Assembly: GCA_964418085.1 (NCBI GenBank)
Contig: CAYQKB010000020.1
Location: 1-20,079, forward strand
Length of the DNA: 20,079 nt
Direction: 5' to 3'
Origin: JBBTYG01 sp964418085
GTDB taxonomy: Bacteria; Patescibacteriota; Minisyncoccia; UBA6257; 2-01-FULL-56-20
Made by a program: the position numbers and the translations under genes. The notes under the pieces were generated by a model, which was given only the letters and a program-made list of their open reading frames with translations, was not told the DNA's origin and searched no databases. Below, in pieces: positions 14,280 through 19,185 of this stretch (its first letter is position 1; each line of letters opens with the position of its first letter).

Positions 14280-14362
14280 TGCGTCGGGCAGGATTCGAAC
14301 CTGCGTAGCCCGAAGGCGCGGGTTTTACAGACCCGAGTAATTGACCACTATACGACCGACGC
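14280..14362 (-). tRNA. tRNA-Tyr (anticodon GTA)
   Basis: Acceptor stem GCGTCGG/CCGACGC with discriminator A, D-arm, anticodon stem CGGGT/ACCCG with loop CTGTAAA giving GTA, a long class-II variable arm (GCC..GGGC) as expected for bacterial tRNA-Tyr, and T-arm GCAGG-TTCGAAT-CCTGC. CCA is not encoded (the 3' side reads ACAAAA), so the window's CCA-adding enzyme must complete it. It is followed by a terminator and two elements that repeat its 3' end. Confidence 0.95.
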
Positions 14363-14373
14363 ATTCCTCAATT

Positions 14374-14402
14374 ATCCTATTACTCCCCCACTTTCCCGTC
14401 AA
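14374..14402 (-). promoter_or_regulatory. Promoter of tRNA-Tyr
   Basis: Minus strand: TTGACG (14397-14402), 17-nt spacer, TAGGAT (14374-14379), then 11 nt to the mature 5' end of the tRNA. Confidence 0.6.
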
Positions 14403-14423
14403 TAAATCTTTGTATTTGGCAAA

Positions 14424-14526
14424 AGGTTGAGGAATGTTTTTTGGAGGCTTCCGGAGCGTGGCGACGCGAGGAAGAGGAATTTTCTAGCAAGAAAATATCT
14501 GTACTCCAAAAAGCACCCCTCCGCCT
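14424..14526. repeat. Covarying stem-loop element, copy 2 (3' end of the tsf operon)
   Basis: The core matches copy 1 (3094-3214): GGCTTCCGGAGCGTGGCGAC, then GCGAGGAAGAGGAATTTTC and so on. The inner hairpin here is ATTTTCT-AGCA-AGAAAAT, where copy 1 has ATTTTTT-AGTA-AAAAAAT. The outer stem base is GGAG/CTCC where copy 1 has GAAG/CTTC. Outer arms (14424-14446 with 14504-14526) differ in sequence from copy 1 but still pair, with some wobble or mismatch. It ends 7 bp from the stop of the 111-aa gene. Confidence 0.85.
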
Positions 14527-14532
14527 TTAGCT

Positions 14533-14868
14533 CTACTTCTTCTCCTTTATCTCCACAAAATCAATAGGATGTTTCTCGCCACTCTCTCCATTTCCACTCA
14601 CCTCCGGCTGGATCCGCTTTATCTGTTTGCCAACCACATTATCAACTTTGAGGAGTACCACCTTCGTCTTCCTCAAAAATTTGAAAAGAAAATTGTTCAC
14701 GGCACCGTCCACCCGCTCCGGAATCCGAGAAACGATCAGCCGCTCGAAAAATCCTTTCGTATCCGGAACGCCGTTATCCGGTTCAATCCGCGGCAACGTG
14801 CGAATGACAAAGTACAAAAGCACGCCGCAGGAAACCATGAAAATATTTGTAACGATAAACTGGAACAT
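14533..14868 (-). CDS. Small membrane-anchored protein of unknown function
   Basis: 111 aa. One N-terminal membrane helix (FIVTNIFMVSCGVLLYFVI, about residues 4-22), then a charged cytoplasmic or periplasmic tail: TLPRIEPDNG, a basic amphipathic stretch VNNFLFKFLRKTKVVLLKVD (about 58-77), and an acidic and Lys-rich end (DFVEIKEKK). I do not recognise a named family. It follows rpsB and tsf in the same direction after a 138-bp gap with hairpins. A TTAAAC box 7 nt before the ATG suggests a possible promoter of its own with a very short leader. The stop is followed at once by the repeat element at 14424-14526, which probably ends the transcript. Confidence 0.75.
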   Translation of the reverse strand: MFQFIVTNIFMVSCGVLLYFVIRTLPRIEPDNGVPDTKGFFERLIVSRIPERVDGAVNNFLFKFLRKTKVVLLKVDNVVGKQIKRIQPEVSGNGESGEKHPIDFVEIKEKK

Positions 14869-14875
14869 GTAGTAA

Positions 14876-15006
14876 GTTTAAAATGTAAATCTCAAAATGG
14901 AAAGCCCGTCCGACCGGGTCATCCGGGCGGATGGCAGTTTAAAGTTTAAAACGATGCACTTCTTTTCATGTAATTTTTAACTTTGAGATTTCAACTTTCA
15001 ACTTTT
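14876..15006. other. Gap between tsf and the small membrane gene: hairpins and GTTGAAAGT-type repeats
   Basis: It holds AAGTTTAAAATGTAAATCTC at the left and, at the right, TTTGAGATTTCAACTTTCAA. The AAATCTCAAA and TTTGAGATTT parts are complementary, so the gap can close into a long stem around a GC-rich centre (GCCCG/CGGGC, near 14911-14931). The purine-rich motif is shared with 12836-12893 and with an in-frame stretch of cca. Confidence 0.5.
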
Positions 15007-15453
15007 TTACACCTCCATCCGAGAAAACCCTTTGATGACGATATTCTCCCCCACGCGGCCAATCACATCTTTCACTAGATCAGCAACTGTTTTCGATTCG
15101 TCTTTTACGTACGGCTGCTTCAACAGCGCTTCGGTATTTTCCGGAGCCGCAGCGGCGATGTGCATCGCGAGATCATGCGCCAATTTCTGGAAAGGCTCCG
15201 AACGAACCACAAAGTCCGTCTCCGCGCGAAGATCAACCAGCACGCCAATCCTGTCGTTATGAACGTAGGAATGAATAAGCCCCGCGCCCGTTTCCCGTCC
15301 GGCACGCTTTTCAACTTTGAGAAGCCCGCGCTCCTTAAGTATTTTGAGCGCAGCGTCAAAATTTCCTTTTGCATCGATGAGCGCCCTCTTACAATCCATC
15401 ACGCCGGCACCGGTAATATCACGCAATTTTTGAATGTCGTCAGTTGTTGCCAT
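15007..15453 (-). CDS. tsf: Elongation factor Ts, reduced form
   Basis: EF-Ts is the guanine-nucleotide exchange factor for EF-Tu. The protein is 148 aa, against 196-290 in most bacteria. The N-terminal UBA-like domain is complete (DDIQKLRDITGAGVMDCKRA, then LIDAKGNFDAALKILKERGL), and the core exchange segment is present: RAGRETGAGLIHSYVHNDRI, GVLVDLRAETDFVVRSEPF (the TDFV-x-x-x-x-F that contacts EF-Tu), KLAHDLAMHIAAAAPE, and the end VGENIVIKGFSRMEV. The second half of the usual core and the coiled-coil are missing. The reading frame is intact, so this is reduction rather than damage. It lies 42 bp after rpsB, the classic order, and no SD is visible before the ATG. Confidence 0.94.
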   Translation of the reverse strand: MATTDDIQKLRDITGAGVMDCKRALIDAKGNFDAALKILKERGLLKVEKRAGRETGAGLIHSYVHNDRIGVLVDLRAETDFVVRSEPFQKLAHDLAMHIAAAAPENTEALLKQPYVKDESKTVADLVKDVIGRVGENIVIKGFSRMEV

Positions 15454-15495
15454 TTTTAATAAGACTCAAGTTCGCAAAAAAACCCAGCTCTAATT

Positions 15496-16293
15496 TTACG
15501 CCGTCTCCTTTTTTGCCGCAACCGCCATCGGCCCCCCTTCCGCTTTCTTTTCAATTATCGGCCGCGTCGCAATACCCTCGGCCATCGCCGTTCCAACTTT
15601 ATTCAAGAAAAACTCCACACTTTTCCTCGACTTGTCGTTTCCGGGAACGATATAGTCAATAAGCATCGGATTCGCGTCAACATTCGTCAGAGCAATAATC
15701 GGGATCTTGAGTATCCGCGCCTCGCGCACTGCCGCATCATGCACGTGTGCGTTTATAACCACAACCGCATCCGGAAGCTTCTCAAAATTTTCGAGTCCGC
15801 CGAAAAGATACCGCAAGCGGTTGATTTCCCGCTCAATGCCGAGCCGCTCCTTCTTCGTATACTTATTGAGCGCGCCGGCGGCCATATCACTCTTCAGTTT
15901 TTTGAAATACTCTATCCGCTTTGAAATAACTTTGAAATTGGTAAGTATCCCTCCTGCCCATCGCTTGGTCACCGACGGCATGTTGAATCTGCCGACAACC
16001 GCAAGAACCGCCTCCTCCGCTTCGGGCTCGGTACCAACAAAAAGTATTTGAGCGCTGTTTTGAACTTTCTCTTTTATAAAAGCGAGTGCCGTATCGAGAC
16101 ACTGAGAGGTTTTATCAAGGTCTATGATATCCGTTCCGCTTCGGTTCGTAAGAATATACTGCCGCATCTTTGGATGGGTCCTGTTTTTCTTCCGGCCGTA
16201 AAAAAGACCGGCATCTATCATCTCCTGGGACGCCGCGTCGGGATATGCGCTTACGGTTCCTTCCTGTGTTGTGTCTTGCATTGTTTCAGCCAT
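15496..16293 (-). CDS. rpsB: 30S ribosomal protein S2
   Basis: Structural protein of the small subunit, 265 aa from the ATG at 16293. Family segments are in order: MIDAGLFYGRKKNRTHPKMR, YILTNRSGTDIIDLDKT, ILFVGTEPEAEEAV, VTKRWAGGILTNFKVISKRI, KKERLGIEREINRLRYLFGG, LPDAVVVINAHVHDAAVREA, IPIIALTNVDANPMLIDYIV, PGNDKSRKSVEFFLNKV. The N-terminus carries about 23 extra residues (AETMQDTTQEGTVSAYPDAA) and the C-terminus a short basic tail. The frame is open to 16332, but the extra 13 codons lie over the -10 box, so the ATG 9 nt after TATAAT is chosen. It is the first gene of rpsB-tsf-111-aa gene. Confidence 0.96.
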   Translation of the reverse strand: MAETMQDTTQEGTVSAYPDAASQEMIDAGLFYGRKKNRTHPKMRQYILTNRSGTDIIDLDKTSQCLDTALAFIKEKVQNSAQILFVGTEPEAEEAVLAVVGRFNMPSVTKRWAGGILTNFKVISKRIEYFKKLKSDMAAGALNKYTKKERLGIEREINRLRYLFGGLENFEKLPDAVVVINAHVHDAAVREARILKIPIIALTNVDANPMLIDYIVPGNDKSRKSVEFFLNKVGTAMAEGIATRPIIEKKAEGGPMAVAAKKETA

Positions 16294-16302
16294 AGACAAT
16301 GG

Positions 16303-16332
16303 ATTATAGCCGAAGGGCGAGCTTTGAGTCAA
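16303..16332 (-). promoter_or_regulatory. rpsB promoter, near-leaderless
   Basis: Minus strand: TTGACT (16327-16332), 18-nt spacer, perfect TATAAT (16303-16308), 9 nt, ATG. The mRNA leader would be 2-4 nt. The -35 touches the left arm of the inverted repeat 16332-16390. Confidence 0.75.
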
Positions 16333-16390
16333 CCGGGTAGTGAAATTTCGAGGATGGTTCTTAAAAAAGCTCGAAATTCTACTACCCGGT
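16332..16390. repeat. 59-bp inverted repeat abutting the rpsB -35
   Basis: Arms ACCGGGTAGTGAAATTTCGAG minus its last base (16332-16351) and its inverted partner ending at 16390 pair over about 21 bp with two mismatches. The 17-nt loop contains TTAAAAAAG. On the minus strand each arm meets a TTGAC: TTGACC at the outer end and TTGACT, the -35, at the inner end. No gene upstream needs a terminator on this strand. Confidence 0.75.
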
Positions 16391-16480
16391 CAACAGCTGA
16401 TTGATTTCCAAAGAAAAATGGTAGAAAATCAAACTAGCACAACGAGCGATACCGTTTCGCTTTAAAAAGAAAGATCTGAT

Positions 16481-16861
16481 ATGCCAACGATCAAGGCACG
16501 AATTAAAGTTAGAGATAGCTGGAACCGGAAAATCCACTGGTTCTTTGGTGAAGTAGAACTGGCGGAATTTCCAAAGGTGGGTGAAAAAATTTGGTTGAAC
16601 TTCAACAACCGCTTCTGTCTATTTAAAGCCACGAAAAGATTTGAAATGGAACAAGGGCAATCTTTCGTGGAATATGAGTTCAGATTGCCGCTGTTCAGTA
16701 TTTATCGAGGCGGAACAATGCCGACACTTCTTCTCCAAAAAATTTTTGAAGACGAGAAATGGATACTCATGGATAAAGAAAAATCTGCACTAATGGGGAA
16801 TTGCGTTCCCATAGAAAAAAGCATTGCGCTCGTCCGAGCAAGGGAATATGTCACGAGCTAG
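16481..16861 (+). CDS. Unknown 126-aa protein
   Basis: I do not recognise a family. It is a soluble, mostly beta-type sequence: alternating strands TIKARIKV, RKIHWFFGEVELAEF, KIWLNFNNRFCLFKATKRFE, QSFVEYEFRLPLF, then TMPTLLLQKIFEDEKWILMD and a helix IEKSIALVRAREYV at the end. It has no signal peptide or membrane segment. The start is the first ATG, preceded by AAAAAGAAAGATCTGAT, a poor SD at best. A strong intrinsic terminator follows 30 bp after the stop, which supports a real single-gene unit. It is on the plus strand, divergent from rpsB with about 190 bp between them. Confidence 0.7.
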   Translation: MPTIKARIKVRDSWNRKIHWFFGEVELAEFPKVGEKIWLNFNNRFCLFKATKRFEMEQGQSFVEYEFRLPLFSIYRGGTMPTLLLQKIFEDEKWILMDKEKSALMGNCVPIEKSIALVRAREYVTS

Positions 16862-16890
16862 GCCTAAAAAAGCCCAAATCACTCAATCCA

Positions 16891-16928
16891 CCCGTCGCCA
16901 CACTCTGGCGGCGGGCTTCTTTTTTTAA
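16891..16928 (+). terminator. Intrinsic terminator of the 126-aa gene
   Basis: CCCGTCGCCA pairs with TGGCGGCGGG (one G-U) around CACTC, followed by CTTCTTTTTTT. An outer AAGCCC/GGGCTT pairing can extend the stem. Confidence 0.85.
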
Positions 16929-16934
16929 ATGGGG

Positions 16935-16963
16935 TGGACACAAAAAATAATATAGGATTAAAT
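16935..16963 (+). promoter_or_regulatory. Likely promoter of tRNA-Pro
   Basis: TGGACA (16935-16940), 17-nt spacer, TTAAAT (16958-16963). The leader of about 60 nt holds the hairpins CGGCGGGC/GCCCGCCG (16978-16995) and GTCGAG/CTCGAC (17015-17031), the latter touching the tRNA 5' end. Confidence 0.5.
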
Positions 16964-17030
16964 GGATAGGTGTTCGGCGGCGGGCTTGCCCGCCGTAGTT
17001 CTGATGAAAGGCGGGTCGAGCTAAGCTCGA

Positions 17031-17101
17031 CGGGCTGTAGTATACCGGTAGTACGTGCGCTTCGGGTGCGTAAAGACCGGGTTCGATTCCCGGCAGCCCG
17101 A
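17031..17101 (+). tRNA. tRNA-Pro (anticodon CGG)
   Basis: Acceptor stem CGGGCTG/CAGCCCG with discriminator A, D-arm with CCGGTAG, anticodon stem TGCGC/GCGTA with loop TTCGGGT giving CGG, T-arm CCGGG-TTCGATT-CCCGG. CCA is not encoded (the next bases are CAAAA). Elements of type A/C follow it after a terminator, as after tRNA-Tyr. Confidence 0.93.
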
Positions 17102-17107
17102 CAAAAA

Positions 17108-17148
17108 AGAAAAACACCTCTTTTCTCGTGAGGTGTTTTTCTTTTTTT
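17108..17148 (+). terminator. Terminator of tRNA-Pro
   Basis: AGAAAAACACCTC pairs with GAGGTGTTTTTCT (13 bp), loop TTTTCTCGT, followed by TTTTTT. Confidence 0.88.
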
Positions 17149-17158
17149 GTTTGAGTTT

Positions 17159-17283
17159 GGCTGGGAATCGAACAGTGGAGGGGGTCGGGGAACCGCGTTC
17201 GGTTCCCCGTGTAGGAAAATATTAAGAACCGAGGGTTCTTAAAAAATTTTATGTAAAATAAAATTTTGTTCGCTTCCCGGTAC
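17159..17283 (+). mobile_element. tRNA-linked three-hairpin element, copy C
   Basis: In tRNA-Pro direction (plus): inverted T-arm GGCTGGGAATCGAAC, AGTGGAGGGGGT, hairpin 1 CGGGGAACCG-CGTT-CGGTTCCCCG (17186-17209), spacer TGTAGGAAAATA, hairpin 2 TTAAGAACC-GAG-GGTTCTTAA (17222-17242), hairpin 3 AAAATTTTAT/ATAAAATTTT (17243-17267), then GTTCGCTTCCCGGTACC. The core is nearly that of copy A, but the termini match the T-arm of tRNA-Pro (GTTCGATTCCCGG). The element ends one base before the cca stop codon. Confidence 0.6.
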
Positions 17284-18816
17284 CTACCCCACATGATGCC
17301 GTCCCTTAATTTCATCCTCTATTTCTCCCTCAACCTCTGATTTTTTCTCGTTCGCTTTCTCGGCCAACGCCTTGAGTTCCTTATCGTTCAATTCTTTAAG
17401 TTCAAGAACGCGCTTCTCCAAATATTCTTTCGTATTCCGTTTCGGATCATCAAGTATGTCTTCAAGGATAATAGAGAGTACATACCCTACGCGCGGGCCG
17501 GGAGCGATGCCAAGCAGCTTCATCACATCCTCGCCGTTCACCTTGAGCATCTTTGGCGAAATCGGATCATGCCGCACTTTGTCTATCATAAAAAGCAGAT
17601 GCCGGATTTTATAGGGAACCGCTTTGGGAACGCCCGAGCCGATCCTGTCTGCCTCGTGAACCTTGAGTAAGTCATCCAAGTTTTCGACACCGACCCGCCG
17701 CAAAAATCTGCGGATACCAGCTTCGCTCACCTCGCCAACGTTGTAATAAAACATATGGCTGCCGACAAGATGCACCACTTTATCGGAAAAGTCCCGCGGG
17801 AATTTGAGGCGATCAAGCGCCTGCGCCGCAAGCCGCGCGCCGATACGCTCATGGCTATAAAATGTCGAGTCTGGTCCTTCGCCTCTTTTTGACGCGGGCT
17901 TTCCCACATCGTGCAAAAGGGATGAAATCCGCACAAGAAGTGAATACCCCTTGCTCGCAGCGTAATCGAGCGCGCGCACGTTGTGCTCAAACACAGTATA
18001 GATATGATGCTTGTTCTGCCCCACGCTAACGCCGCGGGAAAGTTCCGGAAGTACGAAGCGCAACAAGCCAAGCTCCTCGAGAAGAATAATCCCCCGCGCC
18101 GCATTGCGTGCCTCCAAAATTTTTATAAACTCATCACGAATGCGCTCCTTCGTGATCATCTCGAGCTCGCCCGCTTTTTCCTCAATCGCGTGGCTCGTAG
18201 CAGACTCAATCTGAAAATCAAGCTCGGCGGCAAGCCGCACCGCACGCATAAGACGAAGCGCGTCTTCACCGAACCGCAGAAGCGGGTCGCCAACCGTCCG
18301 AATAATTCGCTCTTTGATATCGAGTCGCCCATTAAACGGATCGACAAGATTATAACCACTTTCCATTTTAAACTTTCCACTTTCAACTTCCATCGCCATC
18401 GCATTTATCGTGAAATCCCGACGGGATAAATCTTCTTCAATCGTTTTCGCAAACCGAACCTCATCCGGATGCCGCTTGTCGGTATATTTCCCTTCGAGTC
18501 GGAACGTTGTCACCTCAACGATTTTAAGGCGCTGATCTTCCGAATTCGTCTTGACCCCCACGGTCCCGAAAGTATTTTCATACACTGTTCCGGCCCCGAC
18601 GCTCTGGGTCGGGGTCCCGACCTCCGCAACGGAGCGTCGGGAGAAAATCTTCTGTATCTCCTCCGGCGTGGCATTCGTCGTCACATCCCAATCCTTTGGT
18701 TCAAGACCCAAAATAATATCCCGCACACACCCGCCAACAAGGTATGCGGAAAAACCGGCTTTCGTAAGCTCGTGAACAACGCCTATCACTTCTTGTGGAA
18801 TATCAAAACGTTTCAT
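17284..18816 (-). CDS. cca: CCA-adding tRNA nucleotidyltransferase with HD domain and two in-frame repeat insertions
   Basis: Adds or repairs the 3' CCA of tRNAs, needed here because both tRNA genes lack CCA. It has 510 aa from the ATG at 18816. The nucleotidyltransferase head has GGCVRD (28-33) and DWD (42-44), then VEVTTFR (100-106), Y-T-D-K-R-H-P-D-E-V, SRRDFTINAMAM (131-142), LVDPFNG (157-163), RFGEDALRLMRAVRLAAEL (181-199), and an RNA-binding region. An HD domain follows with HHIYTVFEHN (270-279), LLHDVGKP (300-307) and SHERIGARLA. Residues about 60-76 (RRSVAEVGTPTQSVGAG) are encoded by a GC-rich palindrome, and about 143-153 by a purine-rich simple repeat. Both break conserved segments where family members have short loops. 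The start is chosen 6 nt after a TATAGT box; an upstream ATG at 18852 overlaps that promoter. Confidence 0.93.
   Translation of the reverse strand: MKRFDIPQEVIGVVHELTKAGFSAYLVGGCVRDIILGLEPKDWDVTTNATPEEIQKIFSRRSVAEVGTPTQSVGAGTVYENTFGTVGVKTNSEDQRLKIVEVTTFRLEGKYTDKRHPDEVRFAKTIEEDLSRRDFTINAMAMEVESGKFKMESGYNLVDPFNGRLDIKERIIRTVGDPLLRFGEDALRLMRAVRLAAELDFQIESATSHAIEEKAGELEMITKERIRDEFIKILEARNAARGIILLEELGLLRFVLPELSRGVSVGQNKHHIYTVFEHNVRALDYAASKGYSLLVRISSLLHDVGKPASKRGEGPDSTFYSHERIGARLAAQALDRLKFPRDFSDKVVHLVGSHMFYYNVGEVSEAGIRRFLRRVGVENLDDLLKVHEADRIGSGVPKAVPYKIRHLLFMIDKVRHDPISPKMLKVNGEDVMKLLGIAPGPRVGYVLSIILEDILDDPKRNTKEYLEKRVLELKELNDKELKALAEKANEKKSEVEGEIEDEIKGRHHVG
18356..18393 (-). repeat. GTTGAAAGT-type intergenic repeat translated inside cca
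   Basis: The minus strand reads GGAAGTTGAAAGTGGAAAGT then TTAAAATGGAAAGTGG, giving EVESGKFKMESG between the NAMAM and LVDPFNG motifs. The stretch AAGTTTAAAATG also occurs in the tsf-downstream gap (14876 on), and GTTGAAAGT in 12836-12893 and near 15000. Confidence 0.6.
18595..18641 (-). repeat. Palindromic element inserted in frame in cca
   Basis: Outer arms CCCGACGCTC (18595-18604) and GAGCGTCGGG (18632-18641) are perfect 10-bp complements. An inner hairpin GGTCGGG-GT-CCCGACC (18607-18622) sits between them. The element falls between the IQKIF helix and VYENTFGTVGV of the enzyme. Confidence 0.75.
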
Positions 18817-18822
18817 TGGATA

Positions 18823-18828
18823 ACTATA
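18823..18828 (-). promoter_or_regulatory. -10 box of cca, leaderless arrangement
   Basis: TATAGT on the minus strand followed by TATCCA and the ATG (6 nt). A weak -35 (TGGAAG) lies 17 nt upstream. Transcription is predicted to start at the ATG. Confidence 0.5.
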
Positions 18829-18856
18829 CCCTGATTTTACATCGTCTTCCATTGTC

Positions 18857-18885
18857 TTGACACCTCTCCGCGCAAAACCGATAAT
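18857..18885 (+). promoter_or_regulatory. Near-consensus promoter of a short plus-strand unit
   Basis: TTGACA (18857-18862), 17-nt spacer, GATAAT (18880-18885): 11 of 12 consensus bases. It diverges from cca and is followed 190 bp later by a terminator. Confidence 0.7.
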
Positions 18886-18894
18886 CTTCTCGAA

Positions 18895-19050
18895 ATTCCG
18901 GGACTGGCAGAAAAAGTCGAGGAAGTCCTGCGCCGCTCGCGGGCAGATCGGGACAAGGAAGCAATTCTAGAGGATGCAATCTTCAGTCTGAATCCGGGAT
19001 ACCAGTTTCCCTCCGGCGAATTCAGCGATACCCGCACGAATTCTCCGTAG
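18895..19050 (+). CDS. Candidate 51-aa protein with a non-standard or unclear start
   Basis: Between the promoter at 18857 and the terminator at 19074 one frame reads IPGLAEKVEEVLRRSRADRD, then KEAILEDAIFSLNPGYQFPS, then GEFSDTRTNSP and a TAG at 19048-19050. It looks like a charged amphipathic helix followed by a polar tail. The frame is open back to about 18836 but has no ATG, GTG or TTG. An ATT at 18895 lies exactly 9 nt behind the -10, the same spacing as in rpsB and frr, and a CTG follows at 18904. It could be a leaderless ORF with AUU start, the remnant of a longer gene, or the body of a small RNA. The coding claim is tentative. Confidence 0.35.
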   Translation: MPGLAEKVEEVLRRSRADRDKEAILEDAIFSLNPGYQFPSGEFSDTRTNSP

Positions 19051-19073
19051 TACCAACACAAATTAAAAACCAA

Positions 19074-19110
19074 CGAATGCGGCGCCCCAAAACGCCGCTT
19101 CGATTTTTTT
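19074..19110 (+). terminator. Terminator of the first short plus-strand unit
   Basis: GCGGCG (19079-19084) pairs with CGCCGC (19093-19098), extended by CGAA/TTCG with a bulge, followed by ATTTTTTT. It closely resembles the terminator at 19634-19665. Confidence 0.85.
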
Positions 19111-19119
19111 AAGCAAAAT

Positions 19120-19149
19120 TTGACACCGCTAAGCATCCGGCTGTACGCT
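19120..19149 (+). promoter_or_regulatory. Promoter of the 139-aa gene
   Basis: Perfect TTGACA (19120-19125), 18-nt spacer, TACGCT (19144-19149) with TG just before. It starts 10 bp after the previous terminator. The predicted start near 19156 leaves a leader of about 30 nt with no SD. Confidence 0.5.
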
Positions 19150-19185
19150 CAAGGCAGCAAACTGAAAATTCAACCCCAGCTTCAC

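Noticed and set aside
13937..14292. CRISPR-like array (three 13-bp repeats at ~170-bp steps)
   Set aside because: Spacing is far too long and the 'spacers' are homologous hairpin elements. The repeat is the tRNA 3' end, and no cas genes are present.
13911..14405. 164-aa plus-strand open frame over the tRNA-Tyr array
   Set aside because: It runs through tRNA-Tyr antisense and both hairpin elements. Its peptide SYTGNRTRFPDPLRCS reappears in another tRNA-element frame, the mark of translated non-coding repeats.
16851..17315. 154-aa minus-strand open frame over tRNA-Pro and element C
   Set aside because: Antisense to tRNA-Pro, its terminator and element C. It contains the same SYTGNRTRFPDPL peptide from the repeat and overlaps the cca 3' end.
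18837..19136. 99-aa minus-strand open frame upstream of cca
   Set aside because: It overlaps two promoters and a terminator of the plus strand, and its composition (Arg/Ser-rich) is that of an antisense shadow.
19120..19185. TTG start for the plus-strand 139-aa gene
   Set aside because: That TTG is part of a perfect TTGACA -35, so these codons lie in promoter DNA.
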